64,000 nucleotides of DNA from CASFRF01 sp031549345 (GTDB lineage: Bacteria > Verrucomicrobiota > Lentisphaeria > Victivallales > Victivallaceae): the NCBI GenBank assembly GCA_031549345.1, contig JAVBPY010000012.1:36266-100265 (forward strand). Reading direction: 5' to 3'. A program made the position numbers and the translations under genes. Positions 20,539 to 28,236 of this stretch are shown in pieces. Positions within the stretch are counted from its first letter, which is position 1, and the number at the start of each line of letters is the position of its first letter. A model generated the notes under the pieces. The model had not been told where the DNA came from, did not search any database, and saw nothing but the letters and a program-made list of their open reading frames with translations.

Positions 20539-21596
20539 CGTGATTCCTCCTTGAGTTCATCTTCAAAAAAGGCGGGTAGACGGGTCAGTTCCGGGGATTT
20601 TCCGCCGCGCGATTGGCGCAGGAGGCTCCGGGTGCCGATTTCCAGCACCCGGTCGGTTTCGTACCCCAGGAAAGTAACGGGAAGAGAAGTTTCCGCTTTC
20701 CAGGGGAAGTTCGCCAGCGCCACCACGGCGTTCGGCGCGTTGTGGAGCCAATGGAGAGAGCGGAGCGTTTCGCCGATCACATTCAAATGGTTGTCGTCGT
20801 TGATCAAAAGCGAGTCCGGGCGCATTTCCGCCGGCAATGCGTGCCACAGCTCGATTAGTTGCGTGAAGTTGCGCGGGCTGCTTATATGCGGCGATTGGAG
20901 GAGCCAGGGGTGGAAATCCAGTCCGAGTGCGCGGTATTCTTTTTCCACGATTGCCGAATTGCTCGTGGCTGTCTGCCAATTGATCGTTGCGGGGCGGCGG
21001 AACCCATTTTTTGCAAGACGTTCGAGGCCGCGCCGGTAGAATCCGTTTTCGTCGGTGTATATGGCGGGGATGTTGTAGACGAATGCGTTGGAAATGGCAA
21101 CGCGGGCGATACCGGGCGTATCGTAAATGGGGGTACCCGCAAAGTTGCCAGGCGTCGAGAGGAAAAAAATCCCCGCAAGCCGGTTGAGTTGGACATCCTT
21201 AACAAGCTGCAGGAGCTTTTCGTGGTGCTTCAGGTCGATCGCGCAATCCATTATTTCGTAGGAAACGTTCAGCTTTTTCTCCAACGCCGGGAGCTCTTTG
21301 AGGATGGAACGGTAAAAAAGACTGTGCTCTGTGGCATACGCCGCGGACGTGGGCAGGAAAATGCAGATACGGGAAAGATTCGGCGGCAGCTCTGTCACAA
21401 AACTTCCCGCTTTCTTGTTGGTTGTGACATACCCTTCCTCGATCAATTGCCCGAGGGCGCGTTGCACCGTGCGCGTGCTTGTCTGCAAATCCTCGATCAG
21501 GCGCGTACGCGTCGGGAGGCGGCTCCCCGGCGGGTACGTCCCGTCGTTGATGCGCCCGCGCAAGAGATTCGCCACTTCAAGATTGGTCTTCGACAT
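20535..21596 (-). CDS. GntR-type helix-turn-helix regulator with LacI-like sugar-sensor domain
   Basis: 353 residues. Residues 1-70 form a GntR winged helix (LRGRINDGTYPPGSRLPTRTRLIEDL, TSTRTVQRALGQLIEEGYV, split here). The rest is a periplasmic-binding-protein-like effector domain (SRICIFLPTSA, LAGIFFLSTPG, AIYTDENGFYRRGLERLAKNGF) as in AraR/LacI-type sensors. This hybrid architecture is common in Lentisphaerota glycan-use loci. It is coupled to a downstream pseudopilin gene. A dyad directly after its own -10 box is shared with the alpha-galactosidase operon, suggesting autoregulation and control of that operon. Confidence 0.9.
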
Positions 21597-21618
21597 GATG
21601 CGCCTTTTTAATGACTAC

Positions 21619-21640
21619 ATGCAGGTAAATTATATCCTGC
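21619..21640 (-). promoter_or_regulatory. Candidate operator of the GntR-type regulator
   Basis: A dyad with GCAGG and CCTGC arms (21621-21640). Its left part, ATGCAGGTAAATTA (21619-21632), matches 13 of 14 bases upstream of the GH4 gene (32561-32574). It lies 22 bases before the regulator's start codon and immediately downstream of its -10 box, the position of a repressor site. Confidence 0.5.
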
Positions 21641-21645
21641 GCATA

Positions 21646-21674
21646 ATTATAGCCGAAAGAACGGAGAAAAGCAA
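21646..21674 (-). promoter_or_regulatory. Promoter candidate of the GntR-type regulator gene
   Basis: On the minus strand TTGCTT, a 17-base spacer and TATAAT. A second TATAAT occurs at 21629-21634 inside the operator dyad. Confidence 0.45.
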
Positions 21675-21813
21675 GGGGGTATATGTGTTTTTTTATTCTT
21701 TTATTGATCAACGGACGGTTGGGGTATACCTAGATACTCCCAAAAGGAGGCGATCCTATTGTTCAATGTTTTATTGTTTGGGATATGCTTCAAGCTGCGG
21801 TTCGCGGGTGTAT

Positions 21814-22737
21814 TTATGGATTCTCGCCAATATTTTGTATCAATACGCCCGCGAGGAGTAAATTTACCACAAATTCAATCCGATTTTTCAATTCGGCTTG
21901 ATTCTCTCCTATTTTATCCGGCGCCGCCCGCCAGGAGAAAGGGATAAAAACATACACCGAATTGTCAACAACGCTCAACATGCTGAGGGGATATTTTTGC
22001 AATTGTGAAAAAAATCCTTTCCAAAGGCGTAATCCGGCTTCGGCAGTTTCCGGATTGGAACTGTATACCCATGCCGAATTATCGAGGCTTTTTACAAAGT
22101 CGAGCGGAGGAGGACTTTCCTTATGAAACGACATTCCAATTGCATTTTTCAGCGTGATTTTTTCAAGATGCTTTCCCCATTGATCGCTCAGAAAAAGCCA
22201 ATTTGCAGTAAAATGGCAGGGCATTTCACAACAAAAGAAAAGCCCTTCCGCAGTTATTCTGCTCGTTGTGCGTCCCTCGGCGCCGCTTCTTACGGTAATG
22301 TATTTCCCTTTTTTGATTATTTTCGCAAAGACCTCTCCGAAGCTCAGGAAGCTGAATTTCAGCACACAATTGGCCTGCAGGTATTGTCCTGTCGCATGGG
22401 ATAAACTGGGATTCAGGTAAAAAGAATTGACGTAAGGAGGAAAGAATAATGACCTCTTGCATGTGTCGTCATCAAGCATTTTTTTCGAGTACGATGCACC
22501 GAGATCATTACAGATTTGCGCCAATGTGGATTCAATCAACCCCGCCTTCATATCGCCTATGCGTTTCTGGTACAGCATAACGCCGTATACAAGGCAAATC
22601 GGCAAAATGATCACCCATCCCTCGGTGAAAAACGCAGTACTTCCACCGAGCGCTCCGAGCCCCAAGAGCACCAGAAGCATAATTTTTCTGCTTTTTTTGT
22701 AGGCCGCCAGCTGCAGATCAAAAGATTTTTCACTCAT
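21814..22737 (-). CDS. DUF3137-like membrane protein
   Basis: 307 residues. Two hydrophobic segments near the N-terminus (KIMLLVLLGLGALGGSTAFF and GWVIILPICLVYGVMLY) are followed by a soluble domain. Patterns there fit DUF3137: a central GLFFCCEMP strand, DNSAWVYSSNPETAEAGLRLW, and the end strand NSVYVFIPFSW. Its role is unknown. The ATG at 22737 (AGAGG nine bases upstream) is preferred to the ATG at 22758. It lies 112 bases downstream of the PstS-like gene on the same strand. A ~217-base AT-rich gap (21597-21813) separates it from the GntR-type gene; only that gene's promoter region was found there. Confidence 0.6.
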   Translation of the reverse strand: MSEKSFDLQLAAYKKSRKIMLLVLLGLGALGGSTAFFTEGWVIILPICLVYGVMLYQKRIGDMKAGLIESTLAQICNDLGASYSKKMLDDDTCKRSLFFPPYVNSFYLNPSLSHATGQYLQANCVLKFSFLSFGEVFAKIIKKGKYITVRSGAEGRTTSRITAEGLFFCCEMPCHFTANWLFLSDQWGKHLEKITLKNAIGMSFHKESPPPLDFVKSLDNSAWVYSSNPETAEAGLRLWKGFFSQLQKYPLSMLSVVDNSVYVFIPFSWRAAPDKIGENQAELKNRIEFVVNLLLAGVLIQNIGENP

Positions 22738-22849
22738 TGCCTGTACCTCTTTAATCATCAGATTGCAGGTTTTCAGACTATAACGCAGATTGTTCGATTA
22801 AATACACATCTTTTTGAGGTTATGTGCAGTTAATCTGACAATGGTGCGT

Positions 22850-24136
22850 TTACTCTTTTACGGGACCCCTTTTTTCTAAATCAGACGGGGCGATGGCGAC
22901 GTAGCCTGTTTTTTCGACAAGGAACTGCCCCTGGGGAGAGAGAATCCATTCGATGAACGCTTTGGCGTTGCCTTTTGGCTTGCCGCGGGTGATGGCATAA
23001 AAGGGGGCGGATAGCGGGTATGAGCCATCGCGGATGGTCTCTTTGGAGGGGAAAACCCCGTTGACGGCGAGGAGTTTGATGTCGTTGCTCGCTACCATGG
23101 AGGTGCAGAAATAAAGGAAAGAGTAGCCAATGGAATTGCCGTAGTTTTTGTAATCGGCCGCTTCGCGGACGATTGCGCCCATCATACGTCTTTTGTCGTC
23201 CATTTTCGGGGGCAGGGGAGGGGTGTCGCCCATGACGCGGAGGAAGGCGGTCTGGCTCCCGCTCCCTTCCGGGCGCTGGAAAAGGCGTATAGATTCGTCC
23301 TTGCCGCCGACTTCGCGCCAATTGAGGATCTTCCCGCTGTAAATTGCGCGAATTTGTTCCACGTCAAGGCGGGAGATGGTGTTTTTCGCGTTGACGAAAA
23401 AAACGAACGCCTCTTTGCCGATGGGGGTGAGTTCAAGCTCGATGTTCCGTTTTTCCGCCTCGTTTCGCTGTTCTTTGGAGGGGGCGGCGCAGAAGATGAT
23501 GTCGGAACGCCCCTCGAAAAGGTCGCTGTACGCCTCCGGCGTTGTGCTTACATGGCAGGTGAATTTACTCGTGTCGTACACCGATTCGACAAAGGCGGCG
23601 TAAAGGGGATAAAGGGCGGTCGCGCCATCGAGTTTCGGCGTTTTTCCGGCGATGCGCAGCGTGGCGGGTTCCGGGAGTTTTGCAAGCTTGTTATTGCTGA
23701 GAAATGGCTTGTAATCGTACCACTCGGTCTCCTGTGTGACGGAGGGTATCCTGTCGTCATAATTGAAATACAGCTCCATCGCCGTAAAGGCGGCAGCGAA
23801 CAATCCAAGCGCGGCCAGGCCGAGCCACCGGCATATTTTATTCGCAAAAGCCCATGCCGCCACGTTGAAGACGATAATTCCCCCCGCGATCGCCCAGGCA
23901 AAGAGATATGAATTCGTATGTTTATTGCCGCCCATGGTAAAGGCGAGCCACAGAAACGTCCAAACCATAAACAAGACCAGAGAGGAAGATACTATGCTCG
24001 AAATTCGGAAGTTGAGGCGCTCCCGTTCATTGAGCGGCTCTCCATTCTTTCCTTTTCCGGCAGCAAACCGTCTGATGGAAAAAGAAAAAGTGACAACAAG
24101 TCCCAGAATGATGGCAAGAAAAAGAATGAAAGCCAT
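22850..24136 (-). CDS. Membrane-anchored PstS-like substrate-binding protein
   Basis: 428 residues. The first ~125 hold three to four hydrophobic segments, then residues ~150-425 form a type-II periplasmic-binding domain of the PstS family: LDGATALYPLYAAFVESVY, FVFFVNAKNTISRLDVEQIRAIYSG, NWREVGG, FQRPEGSGSQTAF (the phosphate-loop-like motif) and PFYAITRG. No signal-peptide lipoprotein form and no pstCAB genes are adjacent. Because the binding domain is fused to several membrane helices it may be a sensor or a tethered binding protein rather than an ABC-transporter component. Located between a MITE-like repeat (upstream) and a DUF3137-like gene (downstream). Confidence 0.8.
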   Translation of the reverse strand: MAFILFLAIILGLVVTFSFSIRRFAAGKGKNGEPLNERERLNFRISSIVSSSLVLFMVWTFLWLAFTMGGNKHTNSYLFAWAIAGGIIVFNVAAWAFANKICRWLGLAALGLFAAAFTAMELYFNYDDRIPSVTQETEWYDYKPFLSNNKLAKLPEPATLRIAGKTPKLDGATALYPLYAAFVESVYDTSKFTCHVSTTPEAYSDLFEGRSDIIFCAAPSKEQRNEAEKRNIELELTPIGKEAFVFFVNAKNTISRLDVEQIRAIYSGKILNWREVGGKDESIRLFQRPEGSGSQTAFLRVMGDTPPLPPKMDDKRRMMGAIVREAADYKNYGNSIGYSFLYFCTSMVASNDIKLLAVNGVFPSKETIRDGSYPLSAPFYAITRGKPKGNAKAFIEWILSPQGQFLVEKTGYVAIAPSDLEKRGPVKE

Positions 24137-24165
24137 AATGCATAATCTCCGTTATCGTATGTTTG

Positions 24166-24325
24166 TACCAATTCGCAATCATAAAACTTGTAACTCGCTT
24201 GCTCTTGCTGGTTCAAATTCAGTTTGACGAGATTGCCGCTAACAGAGTTAACGGCAACGAAGCAAGCTGAATTTGAACGGCGCAATAGCGGCGTGAGTTA
24301 CTAACCTTTAGATCGCTCATTGGTA
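24166..24325. repeat. MITE-like element, copy 2 (160 bp)
   Basis: Starts TACCAATTCGCAATC and ends with ...CATTGGTA, its inverse. Inner inverted repeats are visible: ttcaaattcag pairs with ctgaatttgaa, and ttgccg with cggcaa around gttaac, so the single strand would fold into a long hairpin. The right 46 bases are nearly identical to copy 1 at 5772-5882, which lacks about 50 bases of the centre. It lies just upstream of the PstS-like gene. Confidence 0.75.
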
Positions 24326-24390
24326 TTGGAACATGATTCAACTATACTTGAAAGGCAGAGGAAAAGCAAGTCGGAGTTAGGCAAGAGCAC

Positions 24391-24422
24391 AAAAAAAGCC
24401 GCGCACTTTTGTGCGCGGCTTT
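24391..24422 (-). terminator. Rho-independent terminator of the PFOR gene
   Basis: An 11-bp stem (aagccgcgcac / gtgcgcggctt) with a four-base loop. On the minus strand it is followed by a run of seven T residues, 20 bases after the PFOR stop. Confidence 0.85.
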
Positions 24423-24441
24423 GCGTGAATCCCGGAAGGGA

Positions 24442-27400
24442 TTACATGATCTCGCCCAGCTTCTGGTAGAAGGCCATGCGGCGGGCGTTGTCTTTTTCCG
24501 CTTCCGCGAAGATCGCTTCGGCTTCGTTCGGCGCGCTCTTCAGGAGGGCTTTGTAGCGGTTTTCGCTGCGGATGAACTCCTGGAAGCTGCTGGTCGGGGC
24601 TTTGCTTTCCCAAGTGAACGGTTTTTCGTTCGCCGGGTTGTAGCGGAAGAGCGGCCAGTAGCCGGATTCCACCGCGCGCTTCGCTTCGAGCTGGCTCTTG
24701 GACATGTCGATGCCGTGCGCGATACAGGGCGCGTACGCCAGGATCAGCGACGGTCCGTTCCACGCTTCCGCCTCGCGGAACGCCTGCAACGCCTGGTTGC
24801 GGTTCGCGCCCATCGAGATCGACGCGACGTACACATGGCCGTAGCTCATGCACATGAACGGGAGCATCTTCTTCGGCATGCGCATCCCGGCGCTCGCAAA
24901 GAGCGCAACCGCGCCGATCGGCGTGGATTTGGAGGCCTGGCCGCCGGTGTTGGAGTACACTTCGGTATCCAGCACGAGGATGTTCACATTGCGGTTCTGC
25001 GACACCACGTGGTCCACGCCGCCGTAACCGATGTCGTACGCCCAGCCGTCTCCACCGAAGATCCAGACCGACTTGTCGACGAAGTAGTCCTTCAGTTCCA
25101 GCATCTTGGCGATCAGCGACTTCAGTTCGCCTTCGACCTTGCAGCCGGAGCACTTCAGGAGTTCGCCCATCGCCGCCTGGTTCGCCATCGCTTCGGCGTC
25201 GGTCTTATTCCAGAGCGCAAGGGACTTGGTCAGCCCTTCCTTGAGCTTGGCGCAATCGGTGATTTCCAGCGCGCGGTTGATGCACGTCAGGAGCATCTTG
25301 CGGTTGGAATCCACCGCCAGGCGCATCCCGAAGCCGTATTCGGCGTTGTCTTCGAAAAGGGAGTTCGCCCAGGCCGGGCCGCGCCCTTCCGCCGACTTCG
25401 TGTAGGGAACCGTCGGATAGCTCGCGCCGTAGATCGAGGAGCAGCCCGTGGCGTTCGCCACGATCATGCGCTCGCCGTAAAGCTGGGTGACCAGTTTCAC
25501 GTACGGGGTTTCGCCGCAACCGGCGCAGGCGCCGGAGAATTCGAACAACGGCTTCAGGAACTGCGATCCCTTGACCGTCGACGGATCGGCGCCGACGTTG
25601 TCCGGAAGCGCGTCGAAGAACTTGTAGTTTTCGCCTTCGCCGCGGGCGCGTTCTTCCTCGATCGGCGTCATGACGAGCGCCTTGACTTTGGCGGGGCAGG
25701 TTTCCACGCAGACGCCGCAGCCGGTGCAGTCTTCGGTGTAGACCTGGAGCTTGAACTGCATTTCCTTATCGAATTTGCCGGTGGCCTTCAGTGTTTCGAA
25801 GGACGCGGGCTTGTTCGCAAGGTTCGCGGGGTCGATCAGCTTGGCGCGGACGACGGCGTGCGGGCAGGCCATCACGCACTGGTTGCACTGGATGCAGTTT
25901 TCCTTGACCCAGTGGGGGACCATCGGCGCGATGCCGCGCTTTTCGAGGCAGGCGGTCGAAGTCGGGATCGAACCGTCGATCGACATTTCCGAAACCTTGA
26001 TCTTGTCGCCGTCCTGGTGGAGGATCGGTTTGATGTTCTTGCGGGCGAATTCGCTCGCATCGTCGGCAATGAGTTTCGGCGCGACGTAGGACGTGGTGAT
26101 CGTCGCGGGGACGACCGCCTTGTGAAGACCTTCGAGCGCGTTGTCCACGCACTTGATGTTCTTGGCGACGACATCGTCGCCCTTGCGTTTGTAGGTCTTC
26201 TCGATCGCTTTCTTGATGTAGCCGATGGCTTCCGCATCCGGAATGATGTTCGCGAGCTTGAAGAACGCGACCTGCATTACGGTGTTGGTGCGGTTGCCCA
26301 TGCCGGCGGCGTCGGCGATGGCGAGAGCATCGATGACGTAGAACTGAATCTTGTCGTTGATGATCTTTTCCTGCATCTCGCGGGTCAGGTGATTGAACGC
26401 TTCTTCCTTGGACCAGTTGCAGTTCAACAGGAAGATGCCACCCGGCTTCAGGCAGGAGGTCATGTCGTAGCGGCCCACGTACGCCTGAACGTGGCAGGCG
26501 ACGAAGTTCGCGTGGCTCACCAGGTACGGGGAGGTGATCGGGGTGTCACCGAAGCGGAGGTGGCTGATCGTAACGCCGCCGGATTTCTTCGAGTCGTACA
26601 CGAAGTACGCCTGGACGAATTTGTTGGTGTTGTCGCCGATGATCTTGATGGAGTTTTTGTTCGCGCCGACGGTGCCGTCCGCGCCGATGCCCCAGAACAT
26701 GCAGCTCTTGAGGCCCGGGGCCTCGGTCTGGATGATTTCACTGACGTTGAGCGAACGCTTGGACACGTCGTCGTTGATGCCGACGGTGAAGCCGTTCTTC
26801 ATTTCGCCGGCGAGGTTGCCGAACACCGCGTTGACCATCGAGGGGGTGAATTCCTTGGAAGCCAATCCGTAACGTCCGCCGATGACCTTGATTCCCGATT
26901 CGGCGAGGACCGCCTTCACATCGAGGTACAAGGGTTCGCCGTAGCTGCCGGGTTCCTTGGTACGGTCGAGGACCGCGATGCGCTTGACCGATTTCGGCAA
27001 CGCCGCGACGAAATCCTTCGCGGAGAACGGACGGTAGAGGCGGACCTTCACCATACCGACTTTTTTGCCCTTGGCGGTCAGAAAGTTGACCGTTTCCTCA
27101 ACCGTTTCGACGCCGGAACCCATGACGATGATGACATCGGTCGCGTCGGCCGCGCCGACGTAGTCGAACAAATGCATCGGACGCCCGGTAACGGCGGAAA
27201 CTTTGTCCATATAGCGCTGCACCATCGCGGGGAGTTCTTCGTACAGATTGTTGGTGCTTTCGCGGCCCTGGAAGTACACGTCCGGGTTCTGCGCGGCGAC
27301 TTTTGCGTACGGTGCTTCCGGACGCAGGCCGCGGGCGCGGAAGGCTTCGACGTACTTCATGTCGACGAGGTTCTTCATGTCGGCGTATTCGATCACGTCG

Positions 27401-27948
27401 ATCTTCTGGATTTCATGCGACGTACGGAAGCCGTCGAAGAACGCGAGGAACGGGATGGTCGATTCGAGCGTCGCGAGGTGGGCGACGAGCGCGAGGTCGT
27501 GCGTTTCCTGGATGCTCGCGGCCGCGGTCATGGCGAAACCGGTGTTCCGGCAGCCCATCACGTCCGAGTGATCGCCAAAAATGGAGAGCGACTGAGCCGC
27601 GATCGCGCGCGCCGAAACGTGGAAAACGGTCGGGAGCATTTCGCCGGCGATCTTGTGCATGTTGGGGATCATGAGCAAGAGGCCTTGCGAGGCGGTGAAC
27701 GTGGTGGTCAGCGCGCCCGCCGAGAGCGAACCGTGCACCGCGCCGACGGCGCCGGCTTCGGACTGCATCTCAACGACTTCGACCTTTTCGCCGAACATGT
27801 TCTTCTGGCCGATGCTGGCCCAGGAATCCGCGTACTCCCCCATGGTCGACGAGGGGGTGATCGGATAGATGGCGGCAACTTCGCTGAAGGCGTACGCTAC
27901 GTACGCCGCCGCGTAGTTCCCGTCTACGGTGATGGTTTTCTTCGACAT
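24442..27948 (-). CDS. nifJ: Pyruvate:ferredoxin (flavodoxin) oxidoreductase
   Basis: Oxidative decarboxylation of pyruvate to acetyl-CoA with reduction of ferredoxin, a central reaction of anaerobes. The 1,168-residue single-chain form has all domains: domain I (AYAFSEVAAIYPITPSSTMGE), domain II and the gamma region, a two-cluster ferredoxin domain (CIQCNQCVMACP near 685 and CTGCGVCVETCP near 742), the extra cluster cysteines of CAGCGETPYVKL, and the thiamine-diphosphate motif GDGWAYDIGYGG near 965. The ATG at 27948 (AAGAG upstream) was chosen over 28020. It is a single-gene transcript ended by the terminator at 24391. The 288-base gap to the next gene (27949-28236) holds its upstream region; no convincing promoter was picked. 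Confidence 0.97.
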   Translation of the reverse strand: MSKKTITVDGNYAAAYVAYAFSEVAAIYPITPSSTMGEYADSWASIGQKNMFGEKVEVVEMQSEAGAVGAVHGSLSAGALTTTFTASQGLLLMIPNMHKIAGEMLPTVFHVSARAIAAQSLSIFGDHSDVMGCRNTGFAMTAAASIQETHDLALVAHLATLESTIPFLAFFDGFRTSHEIQKIDVIEYADMKNLVDMKYVEAFRARGLRPEAPYAKVAAQNPDVYFQGRESTNNLYEELPAMVQRYMDKVSAVTGRPMHLFDYVGAADATDVIIVMGSGVETVEETVNFLTAKGKKVGMVKVRLYRPFSAKDFVAALPKSVKRIAVLDRTKEPGSYGEPLYLDVKAVLAESGIKVIGGRYGLASKEFTPSMVNAVFGNLAGEMKNGFTVGINDDVSKRSLNVSEIIQTEAPGLKSCMFWGIGADGTVGANKNSIKIIGDNTNKFVQAYFVYDSKKSGGVTISHLRFGDTPITSPYLVSHANFVACHVQAYVGRYDMTSCLKPGGIFLLNCNWSKEEAFNHLTREMQEKIINDKIQFYVIDALAIADAAGMGNRTNTVMQVAFFKLANIIPDAEAIGYIKKAIEKTYKRKGDDVVAKNIKCVDNALEGLHKAVVPATITTSYVAPKLIADDASEFARKNIKPILHQDGDKIKVSEMSIDGSIPTSTACLEKRGIAPMVPHWVKENCIQCNQCVMACPHAVVRAKLIDPANLANKPASFETLKATGKFDKEMQFKLQVYTEDCTGCGVCVETCPAKVKALVMTPIEEERARGEGENYKFFDALPDNVGADPSTVKGSQFLKPLFEFSGACAGCGETPYVKLVTQLYGERMIVANATGCSSIYGASYPTVPYTKSAEGRGPAWANSLFEDNAEYGFGMRLAVDSNRKMLLTCINRALEITDCAKLKEGLTKSLALWNKTDAEAMANQAAMGELLKCSGCKVEGELKSLIAKMLELKDYFVDKSVWIFGGDGWAYDIGYGGVDHVVSQNRNVNILVLDTEVYSNTGGQASKSTPIGAVALFASAGMRMPKKMLPFMCMSYGHVYVASISMGANRNQALQAFREAEAWNGPSLILAYAPCIAHGIDMSKSQLEAKRAVESGYWPLFRYNPANEKPFTWESKAPTSSFQEFIRSENRYKALLKSAPNEAEAIFAEAEKDNARRMAFYQKLGEIM

Positions 27949-28236
27949 AACTCTTCTTTTCCTCCGTTGAGTTTTTGAGCTGATTTCAAAAGTCCCTTCG
28001 GGCGCTCGAAAAATATCCATTTTCAGGTTGCTCCGAATATACTTTTGAAATCAACTCTTTTGAAAAAAACATAATGGCGGTTTCCCGCCGAATCCAAAGA
28101 AACAACCCGGACGCGCAAAGTAAAGCACGCCAACAGGGGAATATAACCCCCTTCGTCCGTTATTGCAAGCAAGAGGGCATGCTTTTGATAAATATTTTTT
28201 TATCGAAATCGTTTCCGTCGTATTTTTCTATGTAAA

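Noticed and set aside
24409..27978. Very long open frame (1,189 codons) on the plus strand opposite PFOR
   Set aside because: It is an antisense shadow of the high-GC nifJ gene: Arg/Val/His-rich, without domains, while the minus strand has complete PFOR motifs.
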